Positions 49,330-57,948 are shown, counted from the stretch's first letter. The stretch is DNA of 64,000 bases from Nocardioides sp. (GCF_030150155.1 NZ_JASLGR010000034.1:1-64000), one strand, 5' to 3'. The notes: generated by a model not told the origin, from the sequence alone. Numbers and translations are program-made.

Positions 49330-50333
49330 GAGGTCTCAGCCCCCGACCGGCTGCGGCTGACGATGATCGAGGCCAGCGAGTTGACCACCAGGGTGATCAG
49401 GAAGAGCACGAAGCCGGCGGCGAGCAGGGCGGAGAGCTGGATGCCGGTGGCCTCGCCGAACCGGCCGGCGATCAGGGCCGACACCGTCGACGTACCGCGC
49501 TCGAGGATGTTCGGCTTGATCACGAACTCGGGGCTGATGATCAGCAGCACGGCGATGGTCTCGCCGAGCGCACGACCCAGGCCGAGCATGGTGCCGCCGA
49601 TGATGCCGCCCTTGCCGAAGGGCAGCACGACGGTCTTGATCATCCCCCACTTGGAGGAGCCGAGCGCGAGCGCCGCCTCCTTCTCCCCCGGCGGGGTCTG
49701 GCTGAAGACCTGGCGCATCACCGCGCACGCCATCGGGAGCACCATCATCGCCACGGGGATCGCCGCGACGAAGACGGAGCCGATGTAGTAGCTCATGTCC
49801 GGCGAGGCCGCGTTGGCGTCGGTGTGCACCTTGAACAGCGGGATCCAGCCCAGGTGCTGGGAGACGAAGTGCGCCAGCTCGCTGGCGTGCGGCTCGACCA
49901 GGAAGAAGCCCCACAGGCCGTAGACGATCGACGGCACGGCGGCCATCAGGTCGACCAGGGAGACGAAGAAGCCCTGCAGCCGCGGCGGCGCGTACTCACT
50001 GATGTACAGCGCGGTGGCCAGCGCCAGCGGGAAGGCGAAGAACATCGCGACCAGCGCGACCTCCACCGTGCCCACCAGGACCGCCGCGATGCCGATCTTG
50101 TCGGCATTGGAGTCCCACTGGGTCTCGGTGAAGAACGTGAATCCGTAGTGCCGCAGGGTGGGCACCGACTGGTAGGCCAGGAAGAGGCCGATACCGCCGG
50201 TGATCACCAGCACCGAGGCACCGATGGCACGTGAGGTGTGCACGAAGATCGCGTCAGCGCCGGTGAGCTTCCGCGATAGACGGCGGGGCTCGGCGTCGAC
50301 TGCATCGACGTCGCGCATGGGAAGAGTAGTCAC
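49326..50333 (-). CDS. pstC: Phosphate ABC transporter permease PstC
   Basis: A 335-residue permease. An N-terminal helix (SVLVITGGIGLFLAYQSVPTL) is followed by a domain with ISEYAPPRLQGFFVSLVDLMAA, VPSIVYGLWGFFLVEP and the EAA loop EKEAALALGSSKWGMIKTVV, then LGRALGETIAVLLIIS. This is the PstC plan. The GTG at 50333 is chosen (PHO-box spacing and N-terminus length); TTG at 50372 and ATG at 50318 are alternatives. It is the first gene of the locus. Confidence 0.92.
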   Translation of the reverse strand: MTTLPMRDVDAVDAEPRRLSRKLTGADAIFVHTSRAIGASVLVITGGIGLFLAYQSVPTLRHYGFTFFTETQWDSNADKIGIAAVLVGTVEVALVAMFFAFPLALATALYISEYAPPRLQGFFVSLVDLMAAVPSIVYGLWGFFLVEPHASELAHFVSQHLGWIPLFKVHTDANAASPDMSYYIGSVFVAAIPVAMMVLPMACAVMRQVFSQTPPGEKEAALALGSSKWGMIKTVVLPFGKGGIIGGTMLGLGRALGETIAVLLIISPEFVIKPNILERGTSTVSALIAGRFGEATGIQLSALLAAGFVLFLITLVVNSLASIIVSRSRSGAETS

Positions 50334-50413
50334 GATTGCTTTCTTGTTTCCCTGGCCCGAGACGGCTTGCAAACGTGGTGAGTCTCAGGAAGCGAGGCGA
50401 CCGGGAATGTCGT

Positions 50414-50435
50414 GACCGATGGACGCGAGGTGAAC
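50414..50435 (-). promoter_or_regulatory. PHO-box-like site upstream of pstC
   Basis: On the minus strand, GTTCACCTCGC (50435-50425) followed by GTCCATCGGTC (50424-50414) form two adjacent 11-base direct units of the type bound by PhoP in Streptomyces (GTTCACC repeats). It lies about 81 bases upstream of the chosen pstC start, so the locus is probably induced by phosphate limitation. Confidence 0.65.
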
Positions 50436-50564
50436 AGTTCCCGTCCGCCGCACGACACTCCCCAATACGGGTGAACCCCCGTCCGATCCGGTGCCCGACC
50501 GACCCCCGCTGCGCACAGTGGACGTGGCGTCGACCGAGGACGCCGGTCGCCGAGGAGGTCAGCG

Positions 50565-51719
50565 ATGTCGCACGTCTGGGAAACCCGCACCACCGCCCCC
50601 AGGACAGACGCCTCTGCCCGACGCCTCGCGCGGCCGACCTCGTCCGACGCCGCGGGAGAGGGCACCCCGCCGGGCTCGGGCACACCACGCGGCACCCGGA
50701 ACCCTCGCGGACGGCGACGGTGGTGGCGGCGGGTCGTGCTGGCACTGCTCGCGATTCTCCTCGTCATCGCCGCCGCCCTCGCGTACGTCGGCTGGCACAC
50801 CAGCCACCAGATCACCCGGATCCCCGACGTCTTCTCCGGGCTCGGCGAGCGACCGGCCCGCAGCACGGGCGCCGCCGCCGGCGCCCTCAACGTGCTCCTG
50901 CTCGGCACCGACCGACGCTCCGACGTGCCCACCACCGGCTCCGACGCCCAGGCCGGTGCCTGGGAGGCCGGCGCCCAGCGCTCGGACACGATGATGGTGC
51001 TGCACCTGTCGGCCGACCGGCGCAATGCCTCCCTGGTCTCGATCCCGCGTGACTCGTGGGTGCCGATCCCCGGGCACGGCACCGCCAAGATCAACGCCGC
51101 CTACTCCTGGGGCGGCCCGCGGCTGGCCGTGGCCACCGTCGAGCAGCTCACCGGCCTGCGGATCGACCACCTCGCCGTCGTCGACTGGGACGGCTACAAG
51201 GCGATGATCGACGCGCTCGGCGGGATCGACGTGACCGTGCCGAAGACCGTCTACGACAGCTACCGCAAGCAGACCTGGACCGCCGGCGTGCACCACCTCG
51301 ACGGTGCCCAGGCGCTGCTCTACGCCCGGGAGCGCTCCGGCCTGCCCGGCGGCGACCTCGACCGGGTCAAGCGGCAGCAGGCGGTGCTGCGGGCGCTGTC
51401 GGGTCGCACGCTGGCGGCCGCGACGAACCCGTGGACGGCGTACCGGCTGGTGAACGCCCTCACCCAGCACCTCTCCGTCGACGCGGGCTGGAGCACCGGT
51501 GACCTGGTCTCGCTGCTGACCAGCGTGCGGCACCTGTCGAGCTCGGCCGTCTCCTACCTGACCATCCCCACCGCCGGCACCGGCATGACCCAGGGCCAGA
51601 GCGTGGTCTGGGTCGACCGGGCCGAGTCCGCCCCGCTGTGGAAGGCCATCGGCGAGGACCGCTTCGCCGCCTGGGCCGCCGCCCACCCCTCCCTACTGAC
51701 CCGAGGAACCGTCCGTTGA
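50565..51719 (+). CDS. LytR-CpsA-Psr (LCP) family cell-wall glycopolymer ligase
   Basis: A 384-residue membrane-anchored LCP protein. A cytoplasmic basic N-terminus of about 55 residues precedes one helix (WRRVVLALLAILLVIAAALA). The extracellular LCP domain includes NVLLLGTDRR near residue 110, SDTMMVLHLSADRRNASLVS, IPRDSWVPIPGHGTAKINAA and the late YARERSGLPGGDLDRVKRQQ region with the conserved Arg residues. LCP enzymes transfer teichoic-acid-type or capsule polymers from a lipid carrier to peptidoglycan. GAGGAGG precedes the ATG. The CDP-alcohol phosphotransferase gene overlaps the stop by TTGA. Confidence 0.92.
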   Translation: MSHVWETRTTAPRTDASARRLARPTSSDAAGEGTPPGSGTPRGTRNPRGRRRWWRRVVLALLAILLVIAAALAYVGWHTSHQITRIPDVFSGLGERPARSTGAAAGALNVLLLGTDRRSDVPTTGSDAQAGAWEAGAQRSDTMMVLHLSADRRNASLVSIPRDSWVPIPGHGTAKINAAYSWGGPRLAVATVEQLTGLRIDHLAVVDWDGYKAMIDALGGIDVTVPKTVYDSYRKQTWTAGVHHLDGAQALLYARERSGLPGGDLDRVKRQQAVLRALSGRTLAAATNPWTAYRLVNALTQHLSVDAGWSTGDLVSLLTSVRHLSSSAVSYLTIPTAGTGMTQGQSVVWVDRAESAPLWKAIGEDRFAAWAAAHPSLLTRGTVR

Positions 51720-52501
51720 GCCTGACCGCCCGCCAGCCCCTGTCCACCGACATCCGACTCAACCTCAAGGCCCTGGCCGCCGCGCAGAAGTCGCCGCGCG
51801 GCACCGCGGCGTACTCCCGGATGGTCAACCGGCCGTTGGCCCGCCGGGTCGCCGCGTTCGCCCACGCCGTCGGGATCACGCCGAACCAGGCCACCGCCGC
51901 CAGCGCGACGCTGTCCCTGGCCGGGCTGGCGCTGCTGGCCCTGGTCGAGCCGCGCTGGTGGGTCGGCGTCGCGGTCGCGGCACTGCTGGCCGGCGGCTAC
52001 GTGCTGGACTCCGTCGACGGTCAGATCGCTCGGCTCTCCGGGCGCGCGACCCGCTCCGGGGAGTGGCTCGACCACACCGTGGACTGCCTCAAGACCGCCT
52101 CGCTGCACCTCGCCGTGCTGCTGTCCTGGTACCGCTTCACGGTGGGGCACGCCACCGGCGTCTCCGACGCCTGGCTGTTGGCACCGCTGCTGTTCGAGGT
52201 GGTCGCGGTGACGACGTACTTCGGCCTGATGCTGATGCCGACCCTGCGCCCTGCCGCACCGGTGCCGCCAACCGCTCCGGTCGCGGCCTCGGCGCGGGCC
52301 GCCGAGGCGAGCGAGCACCCGCTGCGTCGCTGGCTGCTGCTGCCCACCGACTACGGCGCGCAGTGCTGGCTCTTCGTCCTGCTGGGCGCGCCGGCGCTGT
52401 TCCGCTGGGCCTACCTGGCGCTCTTGATCTGCTGCGCGCTGGCGTTGGTCGCCGCGCTGCGCAAGTGGTGGATCGAGCTGCGCTCGCTCGACGCCGCCTG
52501 A
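51716..52501 (+). CDS. CDP-alcohol phosphatidyltransferase family protein
   Basis: A 261-residue membrane enzyme with about six helices. The signature is DSVDGQIARLSGRATRSGEW followed by LDHTVD, fitting D-x2-DG-x2-AR-x8-G-x3-D-x3-D (near residues 102-127). It transfers a phospho-alcohol from a CDP-linked donor to an acceptor; the substrate could be a lipid or cell-surface polymer precursor. The TTG at 51716 is chosen because its first bases overlap the LCP stop and GAGGA precedes it. Its C-terminal 91 bases overlap the convergent tyrosine-phosphatase gene. Confidence 0.85.
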   Translation: MSLTARQPLSTDIRLNLKALAAAQKSPRGTAAYSRMVNRPLARRVAAFAHAVGITPNQATAASATLSLAGLALLALVEPRWWVGVAVAALLAGGYVLDSVDGQIARLSGRATRSGEWLDHTVDCLKTASLHLAVLLSWYRFTVGHATGVSDAWLLAPLLFEVVAVTTYFGLMLMPTLRPAAPVPPTAPVAASARAAEASEHPLRRWLLLPTDYGAQCWLFVLLGAPALFRWAYLALLICCALALVAALRKWWIELRSLDAA

Positions 52502-53169
52502 GCGGAGCCGTCCGCGTCGGCGGCTGAGCCGGCAGATCCGGGAGCGCCGGTGGCGCCGGGGGCCAGCGCGGCCAGCAGTGGCCGCACCGCCGTGTCCAGC
52601 ACGGAGGCGAGCTCCCGCGTGGCGTGCGGCGTGGGCCGGCGTACGTCGGCGATGTCGTCGTCACTGGGCCGGCGGCGCTGACGCAGCGCCCGCAGCATCG
52701 GCATCTGCGCCAGCAGGACCTCGAGCCGCTGCGGGGCGCCGGACGCCGAGGCCGTCTGCGCCGGGTCGGCCAGGGCGATCAGGGCGCCGATCTCGGCGAG
52801 GGTGAAGGTGCGCCGCACCGCAGCGGGCACCATCCGCACCACGGCGGTGCGGTGGGCCCGCTCCAGGGTGAGGATCAGGTCGGCGCCCTCGATCTCGCGC
52901 GGGGTGAGCAGCCGGGCGCGGTGGGTCGGCACGGCCAGGCCGCGACCGCGCAGCTCGGCCAGCATCGTCATGTCGAAGCCGTCGCCGACCAGCGCCTCGG
53001 TCCCGGCCGAGGTGATGGTGAAGCCGTCGAGCCCTCCGGCCCGCAGCAGCGCCGCGACCGCCGGCGAGCGCCGCACGTTGCGCCGGCAGACCACCAGCAC
53101 CCGCGGCATGTCGTTCGACCCCGATCCGGCTCCCGGTCCCCGGGCTGCCCCACGCTTCGCTGCTGCCAT
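52411..53169 (-). CDS. Low-molecular-weight protein tyrosine phosphatase family protein
   Basis: A 252-residue protein, long for the family because of an N-terminal basic extension and a disordered Ala/Ser-rich C-terminus. The P-loop is VVCRRNVRRSPAVAALL (C-x5-R then Ser). The usual CxGNxCRS has Arg in place of Gly at the third position. The general-acid region is LADPAQ, resembling the DP loop. It should remove phosphate from tyrosines of the BY-kinase encoded divergently, the usual Wzb/Wzc pairing in polysaccharide clusters. The ATG at 53169 has GGGGGA upstream; a shorter start at 53109 is possible. Confidence 0.78.
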   Translation of the reverse strand: MAAAKRGAARGPGAGSGSNDMPRVLVVCRRNVRRSPAVAALLRAGGLDGFTITSAGTEALVGDGFDMTMLAELRGRGLAVPTHRARLLTPREIEGADLILTLERAHRTAVVRMVPAAVRRTFTLAEIGALIALADPAQTASASGAPQRLEVLLAQMPMLRALRQRRRPSDDDIADVRRPTPHATRELASVLDTAVRPLLAALAPGATGAPGSAGSAADADGSAQAASSERSSIHHLRSAATNASAQQIKSAR

Positions 53170-53243
53170 CACTGTTCCCCCATTCGTTCAGCACCCTGAC
53201 CGTAAGCAGCCCGGCAGCCCCGCTCGGAGCAGAGCCGGAGGAC

Positions 53244-53278
53244 TACCGCATATGAGGGATACCCCCTCATATGCGGTA
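53244..53278. promoter_or_regulatory. Perfect 15-base inverted repeat
   Basis: TACCGCATATGAGGG and CCCTCATATGCGGTA around a five-base spacer, ATACC. It lies between the divergent phosphatase and chain-length kinase genes, 32 bases before the kinase ATG. It may be an operator or an RNA hairpin in the leader. I see no second copy in the window. Confidence 0.7.
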
Positions 53279-53310
53279 CGCCGAGGGCTGCGGCTGCGCA
53301 CTCTCGTGGC

Positions 53311-54690
53311 ATGGACCTTCGGGAGTACGCCGCCACCCTGCGCAAGCAGTGGTATGTCGTGGCGCTGTTCACCCTGCTGACCACCGTGGCCGGCCTGTAC
53401 TACGCGACCTCCAAGCCGGCGGTCTACCAGGGCACCAGCCAGGTCTTCGTCTCCTCCTCGCCCGGGGCGACCATCCAGGACCTGGTGCAGGGCTCGAACT
53501 ACACCCAGAACCTGGTCCAGTCCTACGCCGCCCTCGCCGCGATGCCGGTCGTGCTCGACCCGGTGATCGCCGAGCTGCACCTGAACACCACCTCCCGGGC
53601 GCTGGCCAAGCGGGTCACCGCGAGCACGACCCTCAACACGGTGATCATCAACATCGCCGTCACCGCGCCGACCGCCGAGGGCTCGGCGGCGATCTCCAAC
53701 GCAGTCGCCAACCAGCTCTCCACCACGATCGCGGGCCTCAACCCGAGCGCCACCCACGACGAGGCGGTCCGGCTCCAGGTGGTCTCCCCCGCCTCGGTGC
53801 CCTCCGGCCCGATCGCCCCGCGCAAGAAGCTGATCGTGGCGACCTTCCTGCTGGCCGGGCTCGCCCTCGGCGTCGTGGTCGCGCTGCTGCGCCAGCTGCT
53901 CGGCACCCGGTTGCGCAACGCCGAGGAGATCTCCCAGGTCACCTCCGCCGCGATCCTCGGGTCGATCCCCCGGCTGGCCACCAGTGGGTCGGCCGCGGTG
54001 ACGGCGTACTCGCCCCGCAGCATCGCCGCGGAGTCCTACCGCCGGCTCCAGACGAACCTGCAGTTCCTCGACGTCTCGGCGCCGGTGCGCAGCCTGGTCG
54101 TCACCTCGGCGCTCGGCGGCGAGGGCAAGTCGATGACCTCGATCAACCTCGCCCTGGCGATCGCGGAGAAGGGCCAGCGGGTGCTGCTGGTCGACGCCGA
54201 CATGCGCAAGCCCTCGATCGCGGAGTACTGCCACCTGGAGCAGGCCGTCGGCCTCACCACCGTGCTGATCGGCAAGGCCGCCCTGCACGAGGTGGTGCAG
54301 CCCTGGGGCCACCCCACCCTGGAGGTCCTGACCTCGGGGTCGACGCCGCCGAACCCGAGCCAGCTGATCGACTCGATCGCGATGCACCAGCTGCTCGGTG
54401 ACGCCCTCGACTCCTACGACGTGATCATCTTCGACGCCCCGCCGCTGCTGCCCGTCTCCGACGGTGCGGTGCTGGCCCGGCTGACCGACGGCGCCCTCGT
54501 GGTCGCCGGCTGCCACCAGCTGCGCCGCCACCAGCTGGTCGAGGCGCTGGCGACCCTGGAGACCGTCGGGGCACGCTGCCTGGGTGTGGTCGCCAACCGC
54601 ACCCGGTCGCGCACCACGTCGTCCTACTACGGCGAGAAGCCGAGCCGGCCGTGGCGACGCAGCACCGAGCCGGTGGGCGCACGGGGATGA
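53311..54690 (+). CDS. Polysaccharide chain-length determinant/tyrosine kinase (Wzz-BY kinase fusion)
   Basis: A 459-residue protein. Two membrane helices (about residues 13-32 and 175-196) flank an exported Wzz region. The cytoplasmic BY-kinase domain has Walker A ALGGEGKSMTSINLALA near residue 270, Walker A' VLLVDADMRKPSIA and Walker B YDVIIFDAPPLLPVSDGAV. The C-terminal tail has a Tyr pair (SSYYGEKP) that could be the autophosphorylation site. It controls chain length and export of extracellular polysaccharide and is the likely substrate of the LMW phosphatase. The polymerase-like gene starts by ATGA overlap. Confidence 0.9.
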   Translation: MDLREYAATLRKQWYVVALFTLLTTVAGLYYATSKPAVYQGTSQVFVSSSPGATIQDLVQGSNYTQNLVQSYAALAAMPVVLDPVIAELHLNTTSRALAKRVTASTTLNTVIINIAVTAPTAEGSAAISNAVANQLSTTIAGLNPSATHDEAVRLQVVSPASVPSGPIAPRKKLIVATFLLAGLALGVVVALLRQLLGTRLRNAEEISQVTSAAILGSIPRLATSGSAAVTAYSPRSIAAESYRRLQTNLQFLDVSAPVRSLVVTSALGGEGKSMTSINLALAIAEKGQRVLLVDADMRKPSIAEYCHLEQAVGLTTVLIGKAALHEVVQPWGHPTLEVLTSGSTPPNPSQLIDSIAMHQLLGDALDSYDVIIFDAPPLLPVSDGAVLARLTDGALVVAGCHQLRRHQLVEALATLETVGARCLGVVANRTRSRTTSSYYGEKPSRPWRRSTEPVGARG

Positions 54691-56066
54691 CGCTGACGCC
54701 GGCTGCGGCCCGCGTCAGGACACCCCCCGATCCCTGGCAGACGATCACGCTCGGCATCGCCCTGCTGGTGCCGGCGCTGGTCGGCCTCAACCTGGACCTC
54801 AAGCACTCCCTCACCGTCGGGATGGCCGCCGGGATCGCGCTGGCGCCGGTCTGGATCGCCCCGGCCCGCCGGATGCGCGGCACCGGCGCCCTCGGCCTGA
54901 CCGTGCTGCTCTGCGTCGTGACCTCGACCCTGCTGGGCCAGTGGACCTCGATGACCCACTCCTACCACCGCAGCGGCCTGATCGACTCCGCGATCATGCT
55001 GGTCGGCTCCGCGGCCGCGGTCGGGGCGCTGCTGTGGTGCCGTCGGGCGCTGCCGATGGGCGTGATCGCGATGTCGTACGCCGTCGGCGCGCTCGCCGCC
55101 ACGGTGGTGAGCCCGACCGCCCGGGCAGCGGAGAACTCCTGGAAGTTCGGGGTCGGGCTGCCGATCGCGATCGGGGCCCTCGGTCTGGCGGCCGTGGTCG
55201 GCCGCTGGTGGTGCGACCTGCTGCTACTGGCGGTGCTGGCCGGGGTCGGCGCGGTCAGCGACGCCCGCTCCTCCAGCGCCCTGCTCGCACTGGCGATGCT
55301 GCTGGTGATCTGGCAGGCCCGGCCGCGCTTCCCCGGACGGGTCTCCACCGCCGCCGGCGGCCTGGTCTTCCTCACCGTCCTGGCCTACGTGCTCTACCGC
55401 GCCGCCGAAGCGGCCATCCTCAACGGCTTCCTCGGCACCACCACCGAGCAGCGCACTCAGGCGCAGATCGACCAGTCCGGCTCCCTGATCCTCGGCGGCC
55501 GTCCGGAGATCGGCGCCACCTGGGCGCTGCTGGGCGACCACCCGCTGGGGTACGGCGCCGGGATCGCGCCCAACGCCCACGACCTGCTCGTCGCGAAGAC
55601 CGGGATGGCGTCCCTGGGCTACCCGCCCAACAACGGCTACGTCGAGCGGTACATGTTCGGCCAGGGCCACTTCGAACTGCACTCCCTGATCGGCGACTTC
55701 TGGGCGATCTGCGGCCTCGCCGGTCTGCTGCTGTGCGGCCTGATCGGCTGGGTGGCGCTGCGCTACGTCGGCACCTCGATCGCCACCGGCGCGGGCACCG
55801 CGCTGGGCTACTTCCTGGCCGTCCGGGTGCTGTGGGACCTGCCGTTCAGCCCGATCGCGAGCACCCTGGACCACCTCACCCTGGCGGTGGCGCTGCTGCT
55901 CCTACCGCGCGTGTCGGCCGGTGTACGTCGGCCGGCCGGCGGCACGCCGGTAGACCTCGGCATGGACCTCGGCGGCCTCGGCCCAGTCCCGTCCGCCCAG
56001 GTCGGGGCGGCCGGTCACCTGGTCGGCCGCCACGAGCGCGGCCGCCAGATCGTCCACCCGCACTGA
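54687..56066 (+). CDS. O-antigen ligase/polymerase-like membrane protein
   Basis: A 459-residue protein with about ten to twelve helices. A long extracytoplasmic loop of about 110 residues (TTTEQRTQAQIDQSGSLILG through PPNNGYVERYMFGQGHFELH) contains HSLIGDFWAICGLAG, in the position of the Wzy/WaaL-family loop with the H-x-x-x-x-D type motif. It probably polymerises or ligates exported repeat units. The start overlaps the kinase stop by four bases. Its last 165 bases overlap the convergent glycosyltransferase gene, an unusually long overlap, and the end beyond about residue 405 is not conserved-looking. Confidence 0.75.
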   Translation: MTLTPAAARVRTPPDPWQTITLGIALLVPALVGLNLDLKHSLTVGMAAGIALAPVWIAPARRMRGTGALGLTVLLCVVTSTLLGQWTSMTHSYHRSGLIDSAIMLVGSAAAVGALLWCRRALPMGVIAMSYAVGALAATVVSPTARAAENSWKFGVGLPIAIGALGLAAVVGRWWCDLLLLAVLAGVGAVSDARSSSALLALAMLLVIWQARPRFPGRVSTAAGGLVFLTVLAYVLYRAAEAAILNGFLGTTTEQRTQAQIDQSGSLILGGRPEIGATWALLGDHPLGYGAGIAPNAHDLLVAKTGMASLGYPPNNGYVERYMFGQGHFELHSLIGDFWAICGLAGLLLCGLIGWVALRYVGTSIATGAGTALGYFLAVRVLWDLPFSPIASTLDHLTLAVALLLLPRVSAGVRRPAGGTPVDLGMDLGGLGPVPSAQVGAAGHLVGRHERGRQIVHPH

Positions 56067-56990
56067 GCGGGTGGTGCGGGAGGGAGCGGTCAGGACCGTG
56101 CCGGTGCCGGGCTCCGCAGCGCTGCCCGCCTCCGCGCCGGTCGCGGACTCCGCGCCGAAGCGTCGTACCCACTCCTGACCGACCTCCGCAGCGAGGGCGT
56201 CGGTGACCTCGCCGGCCGGGACCAGCACCGGCCGGTCCAGCGAGAGCGCGAGCAGCAGCGCACCGGAGTTGTGCAGCTCGCGGTAGGGCAGCACGACCAC
56301 CGCGGCAGCGGTGATCTCGGCGGCCAGCTCGTCGTCGTCGAGGTGGCGCAGCAGGCACGCCACCCGCGGGTCGGTACGGGCCGCGGCCTCGATCCGCTCG
56401 GCCAGCGCGGGGTCGGCCGGAGCGCCGACGATGCGCAGCTCGAGGTCGGCCTCGGGGTCCGCCGCGAGGGCGTCGAGCAGCTCCTCGATCCCCTTGTAGG
56501 GCCGGATCAGGCCGAAGAAGAGCAGCCGGCGCGGCACCCGGGCGACGTCGGCAGGGACGGTGTACCAGTCCCGGTAGTGGCCGTGCGGCACCGTGGTGAC
56601 GCCCGCCCCCGCACGCACCGGGGTGGTCTCGTTGAGCCGGATCACCTCGCCGGCCCAGCGGTCGGTGAGCAGCGCCAGCCGGCGCCCGATCCCGGTCGCC
56701 GGGGTGTGGGTGGCGACGTTGTGGGCGGTGCGGACCAGGCCCCGACCGGTGAGCCGGACCCGGCCCAGCAGCAGCGCGTAGCGCAGCTCGTTGACCCGGC
56801 GGCGCAGCCACGTCCGGCCCGCCAGCAGGGTCTCGGGCCACTGCACGTGCAGCACGTCCCAGCGCCCGACGAGGGCCTCGCGCCAGGAGAAGTGCAGCGG
56901 CTCGATCCCGCGGGTGTGGCTCAGTCCGTCCCAGAGCAGGGGCAGGTACGGGTTGCTGGTCGGGCGCGGCGCACGGAACGACATCAGCAC
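55902..56990 (-). CDS. Glycosyltransferase, GT4-like (GT-B fold)
   Basis: A 362-residue enzyme. The N-terminal domain has VLMSFRAPRPTSNPYLPLLW, the next part VLHVQWPETLLAGRTWLRRR and VRTAHNVATHTPATG. The nucleotide-sugar-binding half has LLFFGLIRPYKGIEELLDAL near residue 190, then LRIVGAPADPALAERIEA and VLPYRELHNSGALLLALSL, the E-x7-E-like motif region. It should add a sugar to a lipid-linked precursor in the exopolysaccharide cluster. The GTG at 56990 is chosen; the ATG at 56984 is an alternative. It follows the GT2 gene on the same strand by 22 bases. Confidence 0.82.
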   Translation of the reverse strand: MLMSFRAPRPTSNPYLPLLWDGLSHTRGIEPLHFSWREALVGRWDVLHVQWPETLLAGRTWLRRRVNELRYALLLGRVRLTGRGLVRTAHNVATHTPATGIGRRLALLTDRWAGEVIRLNETTPVRAGAGVTTVPHGHYRDWYTVPADVARVPRRLLFFGLIRPYKGIEELLDALAADPEADLELRIVGAPADPALAERIEAAARTDPRVACLLRHLDDDELAAEITAAAVVVLPYRELHNSGALLLALSLDRPVLVPAGEVTDALAAEVGQEWVRRFGAESATGAEAGSAAEPGTGTVLTAPSRTTRSVRVDDLAAALVAADQVTGRPDLGGRDWAEAAEVHAEVYRRAAGRPTYTGRHAR

Positions 56991-57012
56991 CCGGACGTCG
57001 CCGGGCGTCGTC

Positions 57013-57948
57013 TCAGCGCGAGTATTCGGCGACAACCGACCCCCACGAGCCTCGCACCATGCCCGCACCGCGCAACGCCGTGCGGGTGCCTCGGGCCTCG
57101 TCGTGCAGCGATCCGAGCAGCCGACCGTAGAGCATCCGTGCCCCACCCCCGAGCAGCCGTACGCCGCCACGCAGCGTGCCACGCACCCGCGTGGTCAGCC
57201 GCGGCAGACCGGGACGGGCCAGGTGCACCTGAGCCCGCAGGTCGGAGTTGCCCAGCCGGGACGCCCGCGCCCTGACCCAGCCGCGGGTGGCCCGGTCGGC
57301 AGGGACCATGTCGAAGACGACGGCCTCGTCGCACCACACGATCCGCCCACCCGCACCACTGAGCTGGCGGGTGAAGACCGTGTCGGAGCCACCGGTGAGG
57401 CCGAACGCCTCGTCGAAGCGCAGGCCGAGCCGGCGTACCTCGCACAGGTCGAGCAGCAGGTTGTTCGTCGCCGCGGTGGAGACCTCGTCGCCGGTGGTGT
57501 GCCGCAGCCGGCGGAAGAAGCCGCCGGCGGTGATCCACGGGTCGGGGTCGCCCTCGAAGATCGAGACCACCGGACCGACCACGGCGGCGGGCTGGTGATG
57601 GGTGCCCCAGGCCGAGACCAGCTGGGCCAGCCAGCGCTGGCTGGGCTGCTCGTCGTCGTCGATGAAGACCAGCAGGTCGGCGCCCGCGGCCGCCTCCAGC
57701 GCGCTGTTGCGTGCGGCCGCGATCCCCGGCTCGGGCTGGTGCACGTAGCGCACCCGCGGGTCCGCGGCGGTGATCGGCGCGACGATCGGGGCCGCGCTGG
57801 GCTCCACATCGTTGTCGATCACCACCAGCCGCGCTCCGGGCACCTGGGTGAGCTGGCGCCGCAGCGAGGCGAGGGCGTGGCCGAGGGTGTCGGGCCGCTG
57901 GTAGGTGAGGACCGCGACGACCACCGTGGGCGTCGATGCCGGGTTCAT
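57013..57948 (-). CDS. Glycosyltransferase family 2 protein
   Basis: A 311-residue GT-A enzyme. The nucleotide-sugar site begins VVVAVLTYQRPDTLGHALAS, then VVIDNDVEPSA, and the metal-binding DxD is in LLVFIDDDEQPSQRWLAQL near residue 97. LTGGSDTVFTRQLSGAGGRI, near residue 185, is the acceptor-side motif region. It transfers a sugar in the exopolysaccharide pathway. Its start overlaps the LamG/PKD gene stop by four bases (ATGA), so translation is coupled to that large surface protein. Confidence 0.85.
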   Translation of the reverse strand: MNPASTPTVVVAVLTYQRPDTLGHALASLRRQLTQVPGARLVVIDNDVEPSAAPIVAPITAADPRVRYVHQPEPGIAAARNSALEAAAGADLLVFIDDDEQPSQRWLAQLVSAWGTHHQPAAVVGPVVSIFEGDPDPWITAGGFFRRLRHTTGDEVSTAATNNLLLDLCEVRRLGLRFDEAFGLTGGSDTVFTRQLSGAGGRIVWCDEAVVFDMVPADRATRGWVRARASRLGNSDLRAQVHLARPGLPRLTTRVRGTLRGGVRLLGGGARMLYGRLLGSLHDEARGTRTALRGAGMVRGSWGSVVAEYSR

